Of a stretch of DNA of 64,000 nt, positions 1 through 11,341 are shown piece after piece. This DNA comes from Arctopsyche grandis (Eukaryota; Arthropoda; Insecta; Trichoptera; Hydropsychidae): positions 24,265,001 to 24,329,000 of the forward strand of contig NC_135362.1 in assembly GCF_051622035.1 (NCBI RefSeq), written 5' to 3'. The notes under the pieces were generated by a model, which worked only from the letters and a program-made list of their open reading frames with translations, was not told the DNA's origin and made no database searches. Within the stretch, counting starts at the first letter, position 1, and every line of letters begins with the position of its first letter. A program made the translations under genes and the position numbers.

Positions 1-1465
1 AAGTTTGGCCGTGCGTACAATGTTATATTGTTTTAAAATTAAAATACAAAACGGTTAGATTGATATTTCGTTTAATTAAATATTTTAAAAAGATCGCTAC
101 ACTTTTCGACACACTCCGACGAATAAAACATTAAAATATTATGCATGTCCGAATTTATACATATATTATAATAAAAAATATTATACATTTTTTCCGTAAT
201 TATCATCGTTACTAATAAAATTATATATTTGCAAAATATAATATTTATATCGTCTAACTACGTGTCTTAAAATCTTAAAACAAAATTAAATATTACATAC
301 CTAAATTGCAACTTACACAAATAAGTCTTTCGTGTCTAGTTAGTTACTTTTTACAGTCTTCAAAAATGAGTTACATTATATGTAAATATTTACAAGTAAA
401 GAAGTCGCTAGCGTTTAATAATAATGATTGTGATCGATGCAAATCTGACATAAATTAAGATCTTGCGAAAAAAATTTATATTCTCATTAAATAATATATA
501 TATGTATATATTTTGTAATACAAAAAAATTTTTATGCATAATACATATATATTATAAATACATATCGCAGTCTCACAACACAAAGGTGACATATTCATAG
601 TTCTTTTATACACGTCAGTACGACGTCTCAATTTTGTTTTTGTATATAAAAATCCGAAAATGGACTTTAAATTACAATGTTCAATTTTTATTATTATTTT
701 TGTACAACAGACTAGAAACAAGTATGTAGGTCTTTACTAAGTCAGACCCACTGAGCAAGAATATGACACAAATGTAAGCATTTTGATAATATGTATTTCT
801 AGAAAAAAATATTGCTTTTGGCTACATTTTTTTTATTTATTTTATCGTTAAACCATTCATTAGATACAGCCCAATGTGCTTCAGAGTTAATTTCAATAAA
901 TTTTAAAGTAGCATTCAAATAATTCATGGGAATGTTAATTATTCAAAAAATAAAATAAATATAGAGAAATAGCACAAGGGTTGCCGAACTAAGAAATGGT
1001 AAAAAAAACTCAAATACATTTCTAGAATGTAAAAAATAAATGGAATCTCAGTTCTCCTAATACTAATATTTTGAAAAAGTTTAGACATTTGAAATAGTAT
1101 ATAAAAAGATATCTATAAGAACTAAAATTTAATATATACTTTTTTATATAAATTATTTATGACAATGGATCCAAACCGTTTACTACATATAAATAGGCAT
1201 GTCAGCTTTGTATTCTGAAGATGCAATAAATATTACGTATATATTATATAAAATACTCCATAATAAACAGAAAAATAATTAAAACATGAAAACTCAGAAA
1301 TCATGATTACAAATGTGTAGTAGAAGTAGTAGTATTTTGATACGTAAAACAATATCAAACATTATACGGATTAAATTTTATAAGATCTTCCAAAATAAAA
1401 ACATAGCATTTCTATAATATTAAAAAAATCACAAATTCATAAAACAGTCTGCATAAAACTTAAAA
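1..1465. other. AT-rich 3' flank, no gene seen
   Basis: No supported coding exon on either strand. The stretch is AT-rich and lies downstream of the minus-strand polyQ gene, so part of it is probably its 3' UTR. T-rich tttatt strings near 830-842 would read as AATAAA on the minus strand and could be polyadenylation signals. Confidence 0.5.
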
Positions 1466-1726
1466 TCAGTGTCGGCTGTACCACGTGCCGTGCACTGACG
1501 TTTGCAAATGCGATACCGGGGTGACAATATAAGTCTGTTGGGGCTGTTGCACCACGGTCAGGGGTATGACTTCGATTGGCTGCGAGCTAGAGTCTTCGCT
1601 CACCGACTGAACATTCATCTGTTGGACGATCTGATGCTGGCCGACCTGCTGGATTGCCTGCACCTGCTGAACCTGCTGGTTCTGACTAACTTGCACCGTC
1701 TGTAACTGCTGCTGATGGACGACAAC

Positions 1727-1791
<65 letters not shown>

Positions 1792-3937
1792 GCTGTTGTT
1801 GTTGTTGCTGTTGTTGCTGCTGTTGTTGTTGTTGCTGCTGCTGTTGCTGATGTTGAACGACATCTTCCTGGGTCACCTGGATATTATGCTGGATGATGAT
1901 GTGATTCTTCTCCTTCTTCTTCACTTCCATCGCCGCCTTCTTGGCATCGATCTTAGCCTTTTCGGCTTCCATTCTGATTGGATCTTTGTTCTTATCATAC
2001 GTCATACATTTACCACTTTTGAACGGGACGTTAATGTTCTTAGGTTCGACTTTAGTAGTGCAGAATCGAATGTGTGGAAACTGCTCTTTCATGAAATGCC
2101 TAAATGTTGAATATCCCATCAATTTTATACCAGGTTCTAAGATCTCGCCGTACTCTCTGTAAGCGTCGTAGAGATTCCGCCTCGTGTCGCCTTGTATAAA
2201 AAGCTTTTTACTATCTTTGGCTGCTCCAGCCGAATGCTGATCCAAATACTGTTTGAGAAATTCCGTCGCATGTTTGTATATATCCAGAGGAAAGGTGTTG
2301 TATGGTTTTTTGCCCAGATTGCCGTGCACTCTCGGTGCCACACCGTGAGTTATTACATGGTGTCTTATCCGTTTTAACTGGTAGTGTGTGACGTTTTCCA
2401 GGTAGAGGAACGCTTCTAGGCATACTCTACGTCCTTGGTAGACGTACGACGCCCGTAATCGGCGTCGAGCTTTGTGCCTGCTGGTCTCCGAAGGGTTTGC
2501 TAAGCACGCCATGGTGACTCCCATCAGGTACATGTCGTGTTCGCCTTTGGTCAACTCTGCTATATTCAATCGGTGTTTGTATACATTCTCCGGTAATAAG
2601 CCTCGGTAACAATTATCCTTGCATTCGCAACCTTTCTTTAAGCGAGCTTTAACCTACAAAACAATAAATATAAATTAGACACACTCCGGCATCTTTAGTT
2701 GCAAAGAAATGGAATACTCATTTCACCGTAAGAATATTATAACAAAAAAGGTAAACATCTTATTTGTGGCTATTTTAAACACTGACCATAAATTTTCATT
2801 TAAATAGGTTTGTATTATAACAAATCTCGTCGAGCAATAGGAATCGAAATATAAAGTTTACTTACTGCCTTACTTAAATTAAATGGGGCACAGTTGATGC
2901 AAACTACAATGTTTAAATTATACACAATGTATTAAAAACCTTCAAAATATTTTTGCACTTCCTTTTAATGATAGGCGAAATACTTTCAAGTAGTATATTA
3001 CAAGTAGAACATGACATGTGAAGAAGAATTTCTAGACCTGAGATTTCAAGTAGTCCATTGTCAAACAAGAATTCGCTTAAAAACACGTTCGAATAAATAG
3101 ATTATTGCAAAAAAAATATGGTCAAGAATAAAAACGTGTTGTAATTTTCCACTGATTAATAGAAATTTGTAGCCTTTTGATAATTGTTTTATATAATTAG
3201 TGCTTTTTTGTTCTAATTTATCTTGGTATTTCCAATTTCAATCTACATCAATTATTATTGGCGACGAGTGATCAGCTCCAAATACTGCATTATTCTCATT
3301 GCATAAAAAAATCATAATTATAATAACCTGAAGTGGATTTTCTTCTAATTTATTCCTATCTTCCGTTTCCGGCTGTTCGTCACCTGACGATGCAGTTCTT
3401 TTACGCTTTTTAACAGGGGTTTTTTTAACAGGAGGCTTTCGTTCAACAATCAATGGATCATTTTTTATTGGAATATTGTCCATATTATCTGTGATGGAAA
3501 CTATCGGATACAATTCTTGCAGAATAGTCTCACCACCGACATCATTACCATTTTCAATTTGAATCGTATGCCCTTGCCATATAACCTGAAAATATATAAA
3601 AAAAAAAAAAAACAATAAAATACTTCAAAAATATAGTCCGTTTAAAAATCCATTAATTTACCTGCTCTTGTTCACGTTGGTTGTATTCATTGTGTTCGAT
3701 AGCATCTCCGTCAGACATGTTGAACACTGAATGCTGGCCCATGGTGACCGGAGTGTGCCACTGAGCTTGCTCTGCACTGCCAAAGTCCTGATTCGACGCA
3801 TTCTCCATGGACGGAATGGACACAATGATGTTTTCTTTCGAATCCAACGTTCTCCTTTCGACGGAGAGCAAAGTGCGTAGTACTTCGCTAGCTTCTTTCT
3901 CCGCCGAACTAACGGGACCCATTTTATCGAAGGACAT
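1466..3937 (-). CDS. Three-exon gene: transposon-family N-terminal domain protein with long polyQ tract
   Basis: Coding exons on the minus strand are 3937-3662, 3585-3328 and 2653-1466. Junctions are GCAG|GTAAAT, TTTTCAG|GTTATA, TTCAG|GTTATT and TTGTAG|GTTAAA. All three exons are in phase 0 and join into 573 residues. The first 178 residues are low-complexity and acidic, with a basic stretch (KKTPVKKRKR) that looks like a nuclear localisation signal. The third exon opens with a Cys cluster (KKGCECKDNC), followed by a conserved-looking block containing RVHGN and YSTF. From memory this resembles the N-terminal part of a large animal family of transposon-encoded proteins ending in an integrase-like domain; no integrase part is present here. 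A run of 41 Gln follows, then a Q/V-rich tail. I infer a nuclear, possibly DNA-binding protein derived from a transposon. The gene structure is firm; the function is unknown. A likely 5'UTR splice acceptor (AAATAG|GACTCG) lies 12 nt before the ATG. Confidence 0.8.
1727..1849 (-). repeat. CAG/CAA triplet run encoding 41 glutamines
   Basis: An uninterrupted mixture of CAG and CAA codons on the minus strand encodes 41 Gln between His and Val-Val-Val-His. The flanks are also Q-rich. Mixed CAA/CAG runs are more stable than pure CAG, but a tract this long is a likely length polymorphism. Confidence 0.95.
2654..3327 (-). other. Intron 2 of the polyQ gene
   Basis: It lies between donor CTTCAG|GTTATTA and acceptor TTTTGTAG|GTTAAAG. 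The sequence is AT-rich and no exon or element was recognised. Confidence 0.75.
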
Positions 3938-4662
3938 TTTAAACGAGTCCTATTTGACAAATTACATTTATGAATATCAATACCACAATAATCAATACAA
4001 AAAAAAAGTGTCGCCAATAAACCGAGCCACCATACACCGCATACGGAACATTAGAGGCATTATTTTGAATTCACATATGTAAATAGTATGAAGTCCAAAG
4101 ATCAAATTCAATTGAATTACTACTTGTAGATATTTTTTTGCATATTGGCAATAAGCCATAGAAAATATATAATAGCATCTCAACAAGTGTTAATGTTTAA
4201 AACCAAAATGTGTTGAAGCGATCCTTTCTAGACTATAGTCCATCGTTTGCTAGCAAGTTTAAAAATATTCAAGTAAGTAATTATTTATGTAGTTACGAAT
4301 TAGGCAGTTCGATCACAAGTGACTATTTATATAGTACTGGTTAGTCATAATTACTTGTGATCAAATCGCCTAAATAATGACATTAATTAACTACATACAT
4401 AATCACTTGCTAGAAATCAATCTCATATTTTTAAACCTGCTAGCAAACGATTGACTATACTCTATAGCAGACAAACGTTGAAGCTTCGAATGAGATAAAA
4501 AAGATTCTATTCCAGACTATATACAGATATAATATCTATTCTTTTAACATTTGGGCTCGGATTCTTTTTACATCGCAAGTTGGCCGGCCCTATGTATAGA
4601 TTAATTTCTAAGACATTTTACTAGTCAAACGATTTAAAATGAATGTGACCATTTTATACATA
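3938..4662. other. Probable 5'UTR intron and upstream DNA of the polyQ gene
   Basis: It contains a candidate minus-strand acceptor at 3950. An imperfect inverted repeat around 4240-4460 has arms containing atcgtttgctagcaagttt and aaacctgctagcaaacgat; it is probably a MITE. No coding exon seen. Confidence 0.45.
4230..4460. repeat. Inverted-repeat element (MITE-like)
   Basis: The left end, tagtccatcgtttgctagca, is mirrored on the right by tgctagcaaacgattgacta. An inner pair, agttacgaattaggc... and ...gatcaaatcgcc, is also partly complementary. This is the architecture of a short non-autonomous DNA transposon. Its superfamily and target duplication were not determined. Confidence 0.55.
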
Positions 4663-5059
4663 ACCAGCGGCGTGGACTAATAGTTAGCATATTATGCTTT
4701 CGAACAGAGTTCCATGGGTTCGATTCCCACTAGAATCCTACTGCTTGCCAGACTTTGGTTAGTGACCCGAAGTCGATCGTTTTTCAACAGTTTGCCAATT
4801 TTCCAAGTTTCTGTAATAAAAATTGGCATCTCCTTTCTTATCACTCTTGCTAATCTCAAGTTATTCAGCGTCTTGAAGTTCGCCAATTTTATTATAAAAT
4901 GCTAAAAAATTTCTCCACAAATATCACTGTGGATGTTTGTATAAAAAAATGCTTATATATTGTATTGATTGATTGACTGTGTTTATCTGTTTAAAGTGCA
5001 TCGATTTGGAGCTATCTGTAAAGGCGAGTGTTCATGTTCTATGAAATAAAATAAAAAAT
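4663..5059 (+). mobile_element. tRNA-derived SINE, family A
   Basis: A tRNA-like head has an A-box-like AGTTAGCATATTATG and a B box GGGTTCGATTCCC. The shared body contains GTCGATCGTTT and TTTGCCAATTT, followed by TGGAGCTATCTGTAAAGGCGAG and a tail of AAATAAAATAAA type. At least nine further copies or fragments occur in this window. Confidence 0.8.
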
Positions 5060-5064
5060 GTTTT

Positions 5065-5272
5065 AGGTTATGTGAAAAAACCAGACATATTTTTCAAAAG
5101 AATGTTTCTAAATACTTGAATTATTAATAAAAATAGTGAATGCTCATTAATGAAAATAAAATCATTTCAATATTTATAAACAGGCCCAACCCAAGGATTC
5201 TGCCAGGATAGATATCTAAAAAAAAAAAAAACCAGCACTGTACTGGTAAACTAGTACGAATTTTCACCTTAT
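5065..5272 (+). mobile_element. Degenerate copy of the 9028-9487 inverted-repeat element
   Basis: It shares the order of blocks with the element at 9028-9487: an aaaaaaccagaca start, tttctaaatacttgaattatt, atgctcattaatg, an AGGATTCTGCCAGGA core, the dinucleotide-rich ACTGGTAAACTAGTAC and a terminal TTCACCTTA. The left TIR is decayed. Confidence 0.45.
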
Positions 5273-5696
5273 TTTAAATACACTCCTATTGAATAGAAGA
5301 CAAATATGGTAATTTTCTAATTACTTCTTTTTTTATACTTGTAAAAGTCTAGGTGAAAATTTACATAAAAAAGCTCAAGTTTAGTCAGATATTTGGCACC
5401 AATATAAAAATAAAGAAAAAGTGCTAAAATACTTGTATAAAGAAGAACTTTTCAATCTTCCAGAATGATTTATTCAAATGATAAAATTCACGAATTTGAA
5501 AAAATGTTGACAGTTTGAAGTAAACTTTGAACTTGGTCAAGCGAATTAGAATCTGATTCGAACAATTCAAAAAAATAAAACAAACGAACAAATAAAATAT
5601 ATATTTAATCGTTCAGTACGAGAGTGCAAGTGTATGAATGAATGAGTGTAGAAATTTCATTGATAAATACAGATCCACTATCAGCAGTAGCAACTG

Positions 5697-6240
5697 TCAA
5701 AAGTGGGACGCGGAGAGGTGGGGAGGAGCGGGGCGTAGCCCTACGGCGAGAGACACGCGTCGAACAGAACGCAACAGCATACGAGCAGCCGAGTATTTGT
5801 ATTTGAATAATGCGCTTCGGTGTGGGGCGGTTGTCCGGCAAAAATCCGCCTTATCGTCGGATGGTAAGTTCCATAATCGCGTGGCGGAGGCGATCACCTG
5901 CAGCCAATATTGGTCCGTATGGCGGTGGGTGTAGCGAGGAGTATCGAAGGCCCGCGGATATCGCGGTTACCTGTCCGAATGCGGGCGGGGGGGCCGGGGG
6001 CGGAGGCGCTCAGCGGGGCCCCATGGGGCGCGAGGGGAGCCCGAGGCGGAGCGCTGCGCCCCCGAGCGGCGGGACGAGAGGCGCGCCGACGTTTCTGCGT
6101 TTCTCGACAATGGCGGTGCGGCGGGCGTCGCAGTCGCCGGCCGCAGTCGAGTCGCGCATGCGCATCGCTCTCCTCGCCTTTGCACGAATCACAAAGCCAC
6201 GCGCACGCTATCTCCGTGCCGCCATTTTCGAATTTCAATT
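5697..6240 (-). promoter_or_regulatory. GC/CpG-rich island, candidate promoter of the polyQ gene
   Basis: A sharp GC-rich island in AT-rich DNA, with many CpGs and G runs around 5985-6070. Near 6215-6230 the minus strand reads AAAATGGCGGC, a perfect match to the YY1/Pleiohomeotic-type core often found at insect and vertebrate promoters. It lies 1.8-2.3 kb upstream of the minus-strand gene whose start codon is preceded by a likely 5'UTR splice acceptor. Long GC-biased open frames here are expected from base composition and are not called as genes. Confidence 0.45.
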
Positions 6241-6424
6241 TTACCCCTAAGCTTTCATACCAGTCATTTCAACATCGTACAACAAGTACCCGGCGTCACC
6301 CAATTCTACTTTAGTGACGCATCAACATTGCTCGAATCATACGAAACATTTTCAATACGTCCTACGTATTAAACTCGACACATTGTATAGGTGAAAATAT
6401 TCTGCCGGATAGTATTACATACAC

Positions 6425-7568
6425 CAGCGGTTTCCAAACTGGGAGGCGCGCCTCCCTGGGGAGGCGCCAAAACTTTTTAATAATAAAAAAAAATTTCATA
6501 CCATAATATCTACAAATAAATAAAACTTCATATCGTAGCTTAACAGTAAAAATTCAATGCATGAATGTTTATTTTTATTTTTCTTTCATTTTATATACAC
6601 ATTTAATTAGCAACCTTTCTCGAAGAAAACCTCTCTATAATTTAATTGTTTAACTTGCCTATTTGGTTGAAATTTTTGGAAAATTGAGGGGTTTAAATAA
6701 ATCAATGTAGGGATCACAAATACATCCACTTGTTCAAAAAGACAAAGTAAAAGCTTTCATTAAAAAGTTGAAGTTATGGAAATCAAATTTACAAAAGAAT
6801 GAGTTGGATATGTTTTCACTTTCCAAAGATTTCTGGGCCACAGCCAATATTGAAGCAAGTAAAAATCTTTTTATTGACCACTTGGATGGTTTAGTGCTGC
6901 ATTTTTCCAATTATTTCAAAGACCTTGATTTCTCAAAGTTTTTGTGTATACAGAATCCATTTAACTACAATGAAGAAGACCAATTCGAATTGACAACCAT
7001 CGAAAAAGAAAAATTTATAGAATTATCATGCGATAGCTCACTAAAACAAAAGTTTCAAAATGAAACCATAATAAAATTTTGGATGAATCTTAGTGGAGAG
7101 TATGAATCTTTGTATTGCAAAGCAATGCAAGTGTTTCTACCGTTTGTAACGTCTTATTTATGCGAAACGGGCTTTTTAGCACTAGCTGCAATGAAAACCA
7201 AATATCGAGCCAGGTCAATAATTGAAAAGGAGTTACGAGTGGCACTCTCCATATTGCCCCCAAGATTTAATAAACTTTGTGCCAGTAAACAACAAAATCA
7301 TTCGCATTAAATTTTAATGTGTTAGATGTATGTAGTTTAATTAGTAATTTAATATAATAATAAATATACGTTTTCGTATATATTTATGTTATAGCAAAAC
7401 CATTTTATTATTCTGTCTATTGTAGTGTTCAGTATTTTTTTTTAATAAAGGTTTATTATTTAAAACGCGTCTATATTATTATATATATTAAAAAATAAAA
7501 GGTAGGGAGGCGCGGAAAAAAAATTTTTTTTTAGGGAGGCGTAGTAGCATAAAGTTTGGAAACCGCTG
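6425..7568 (+). mobile_element. hAT-superfamily element with 16-bp TIRs and 8-bp TSD
   Basis: The left end CAGCGGTTTCCAAACT and right end AGTTTGGAAACCGCTG are perfect inverted repeats. The element is flanked on both sides by ACATACAC (6417-6424 and 7569-7576), the 8-bp target duplication typical of hAT. At 1144 bp it is far too short for a complete hAT transposase gene and carries only a C-terminal fragment, so it is a deletion derivative moved in trans. The perfect duplication suggests recent insertion. Confidence 0.93.
6768..7310 (+). pseudogene. hAT transposase C-terminal fragment (ZBED/FAM200-like)
   Basis: A 180-residue open frame inside the TIR-bounded element. Its end, with FLPFVTSYLCETGFLALAAM followed by KTKYRARS, matches the C-terminal dimerisation region of hAT transposases of the ZBED/SCAND3-like branch as I know it. 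The BED zinc finger and the catalytic DDE half are missing, so it cannot transpose by itself. The frame is not broken by stops, which fits a young internal deletion. Confidence 0.85.
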
Positions 7569-7576
7569 ACATACAC

Positions 7577-9019
7577 ACTAGTGTTGTACGGTATTTCATC
7601 GGGTACAGTACCGGATGAAAAATAAAGCACTATGATATAATCTACCATTTTAATGACTTTGGGTGTTTATTTTATTTAAGATCACTGAAATTTCACGCAA
7701 AATCACATTTTTCTGTGGTGTTCCGGTTTCCGAAACCGCGACTGTATATAGTATTTGCATGGTAAGGAATGTGAGGACAGGATACACGCAATATGTAGAT
7801 CTGTTTTGGTAAGAAATTTTGTGGAAAAAAAGTTATTTGCGAAGTCACAATTATAATATGCTCAAAGTTTAATATATTTATTTACAATTTTGTCATAGTT
7901 CTATTATCGATAAATGGTTTTAATAAAAACCATTTATCGCTAATAAGCTCTATGTCAGAAAGCTGTTCATATTCTTCACTAACACCTACCAAAAATTAAT
8001 AACCTTATTTATTTCGAATTCAGTTTTTAAATGATATAATTGGAAAGTTCAATTAAGGTTTGGGGAAGCACTGCATATTAAATGTTCAATTATTTTTCCA
8101 CGTATGTATATCCCGAGACATTCTATTTAGACATACTATTCTTGTTTTCAGATAAGAAATTATGTAAAGTTTCCAATACTTCACTTTGATCATTTTCGAT
8201 ACATCGATTCCAAAATTTAATTTTCTAATCATACTTTCAGATTTATCTGCAACATTAAAGATCATTATCGAGTTGTTCTCAAGTGTCAAGTGTCAAAGTG
8301 TTCTCAAGAGTTATTTATTTATTGGAGCGCTAACGCGGTAAATTTAAAAATACACTCCAAAAATCCATGCTGGATCTGAGGAAAACGTATCGATTGCCAG
8401 ATTTTCGATCATCAACTGTGCATATTGACGTAGACGATGACTAATTAAGATAATATTTATTAATTATATAAAAAAATATTTCTATTTTTATGATTGTAAA
8501 TCATTCATTACTGCATGTCCGCCATTATTTTTTTTCGCGTACCACCAACCATCAACCGCGTACCATCAAGTGGTACACGTACCACAGGTTGGAAACCGCT
8601 GGGTTATGGCATATTAAGTTAAATAAACAAAATAAAAGTAATGTGTGGGTTCGTTCGTTCGTTCCGCACGCGGTCGCATTTTTTTCAAATACCTTTTAAA
8701 TATATTTAATTTAATATGAAAAAAAAGTAAAAACTACCTACGTACATATAAACAATATAAAACACCAATAGAAAAATTTATTTATTTATTTATTAAATAA
8801 ATTTTCAATAGATGGCGTTAAATGCTCAGAGACAGCGCCGTATATTAGCCTAAAGGAAACATTGGTATCAAACAGTATATATAGAAGTTTTTTCTATTGC
8901 TATTATATTTGTACGTTTCGTTGGCTACTATATTCGTGTTTTGTTTTATATTCGTGTTGGCTGTGATCTACATACATATGTTTGTCGAATCGAAACGAAT
9001 ATTATAGTACGGCGAGCGT
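7577..9019. other. Intergenic DNA, no gene
   Basis: AT-rich. At 8581-8600 the string GGTTGGAAACCGCTGG is a second hAT-type terminal sequence similar to the 6425 element, without a partner that I could place. The short open frames here have no recognisable content. Confidence 0.4.
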
Positions 9020-9027
9020 TATCTTAC

Positions 9028-9487
9028 ACTAAGGTGACCATTTTTTCCAAATTCAAAACCAGAACAATTTCTAAATACTTCAATTATTTACAACGACGAT
9101 TAAAGAATCATGGACGCACATTTATGAAAAAATGTATTCATTTTCTTGAATGCTCTTACATATAAAATTCTATACAAGAGTGGTTAAACTATACATACAT
9201 ATTGTTCATCAAAGTAAAAAAATCCTTCGGCTGGTGCATTTGTTCTTGATAAATGGAAACAACATTTCACTAATTTGCCAATATTTTTGTAGGAGACATC
9301 ATTTTCGCCGAAGAATTTGTAGATTTATCCATTTATTAAAAAAAAACAAAAGTGTTGGCACACAACTTACCAGGACAGATTCCCAACATTACTGTCCTGA
9401 CAGTACATATGTATACCCAACATTACTGTCCAGGACAGATATTACCAACCAGTACTCTCCTGGTAAAATCAGTACAAATGGTCACCT
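9028..9487. mobile_element. Short inverted-repeat element with 8-bp TSD
   Basis: The left end ACTAAGGTGACCATTT and right end AAATGGTCACCT form terminal inverted repeats (AGGTGACCATTT). TATCTTAC flanks both sides at 9020-9027 and 9488-9495. The interior is non-coding and contains repeated GTCCAGGACAG/CAACATTACTGTCC strings. It is a non-autonomous DNA transposon; the 8-bp duplication suggests hAT or a similar superfamily. Confidence 0.7.
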
Positions 9488-9495
9488 TATCTTAC

Positions 9496-11232
9496 GCAGA
9501 CACACAGAATTGCGATATTATATATGTATATGATGCAAATTCAAAGTAGTTACATGAATGTCCTCTAGGTGTCGCAAAAAGTAAAGTACTGATAGACGTT
9601 ACATCGAACAATATCGATAAAAATCTAAAACGCGTTTAGCAAATAATTTTATTATGATCCATCCACTGTAGGAGACAGCTAAAAAAGTAGGGATTGCAAT
9701 ACCGGTATATTTTAAAATTTAACGGTATTTAAATTTAACTATTTCATTGCAAAGTAAGTTCATATATAGGCATACTATTGCATAAAATTACATTAAAAAA
9801 GGTCGAACGACTGAAGAATTTTAGCTCGATCGTTTGCGAAGTGAAGTATAAAAGAGCCTTGTAAAAATCGATGCAAATGGCGTATTGAAGATTAGGTTAT
9901 TTGGAATTTTTAATATTAAAAGTAGCAATTTGAAATTGATAAATTCACTGACAACACGGACTAACCAAATTGTTATGAATGCGATCAGACGGTTGTTTCA
10001 ATTATCGTTCCTTCAATTTTTTTTTTGCTTTGCCTGTTGGCATTTTAACGGGTGCTTTTGGAAAGGAATTGATCCGTAATTTGACATTTCAATTGTATTG
10101 TTAAAGAACCTAAAGAAAAAAGTTAGAATGCGAAAGAAAAAAAAATCGGATGTGACCAACCCAAGACTTTATGTATGTATTTGAGGAATATAAAAAGGTC
10201 GCAAAACAAAATTCGATAATTAAACATACGTACACGTTCACACATACCGGTTATGAGAGCATTTTTGATACAAATTGAGAGCAAATGTATGGAAATTTAC
10301 ACAAGACAAAATTTCTACTTCCGGTTGTCGGATTTTGTTCGAAATTTTTTTATTAATTAAAATCACTACAAGAAAATAAAAATAATTTAAAAGGTCAAAA
10401 TAAAACAATGAAAGTTTAAAAAAAAAATACTACTTCCGGTTTAAAAATTCCGACCAAAACCTTATCAGCTCTAAGTTAGTACATAAAGAATACATATATA
10501 AATTTTCAGCTTGATAAGTTCAGGGGTGTGAAAAGATCGTAGTCACAACATTTTTGACTTTTCTCAGAGGAAAAAATCCCACTTCCGGTTTATTAAATTT
10601 AGTAACAAAATCATAATAATGTGACCCGAAATCCAGAGTCAAAACTAAGAGTGAAAAATGTAACTGTTATAACTTTTTAGCCTGTGAGTGAAAGACCCGT
10701 ATTGATGACGAGCTGTCATCACTTCGAGTTGACACAAGATTAAGATGAAAACATTAATAACACTGAGCAACAAAAAATCACGTTTTGGAGTTACCAGAGC
10801 GGAGACTAACCAATCTTTACTAACTTTGACCCACTGAATTCGAATATGATAATGATTTTTGTTGGTTGGTGATCATTTACGAGATATGAGCGTTTAAAAA
10901 AATGCGCGATTTTTACAGTTTTTTGGCTTTGGTGGTCTTTAACTCAAAATCTAGTATTGCTGTGCTCAAAGTGAGTATTGGAATCAATACTCAGATGTTT
11001 TTTCTATTGATTGTGATATTTAATTGCTTTAAAATACTTATAAATAATTGTCTAGTGAATTTTAAAAATCAAAAATATTTTTTTTCCATGCCATTTTTCA
11101 TTTATTTGGCAAATTTTTTATTTCACCACGTTTATAAGGATTGGTTTTCTATCTCAATATTTTTCTTTTATATCTAAACGTACTAACTCAAGCGGTAATT
11201 GCAATTTAAATGCTTTCGTTGTGTATATGGTT
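9496..11232. other. Intergenic DNA, no gene
   Basis: Several CTTCCGGTT strings (about 10318, 10434, 10581) spaced 100-150 bp apart suggest an old repeated unit. No coding exon recognised. Confidence 0.35.
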
Positions 11233-11341
11233 GTAACGCGAAATGTATTAGGTGCGAGCGAGATGGCATGTAGTCCGACCGCTGTACTCTGTGAGGTGGA
11301 TTACATGCTGTCTCGCTTGCACCCTACAAATTTCGCGTTAC
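11233..11341. mobile_element. 109-bp foldback MITE
   Basis: The left arm GTAACGCGAAATGTATTAGG, continuing through a GCGAGCGAGA block, is the imperfect reverse complement of the right arm ending CTACAAATTTCGCGTTAC. The arms take up almost the whole element. No coding capacity. Confidence 0.75.

Noticed and set aside
1715..2110. Plus-strand frame with a long leucine run
   Set aside because: It is the antisense of the polyQ tract (CTG/TTG opposite CAG/CAA) of a well-supported minus-strand exon.
4663..4740. tRNA-like heads with A and B boxes (also 17520, 19865, 23785, 49321, 56935, 59258)
   Set aside because: They do not fold into complete cloverleaves and are followed by a common repeated body and A-rich tail, so they are SINE heads and not tRNA genes.
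5810..6314. Long overlapping frames on both strands in the GC-rich island
   Set aside because: Low stop density is explained by high GC; the peptides are R/A/G/P-rich without domains or splice support.
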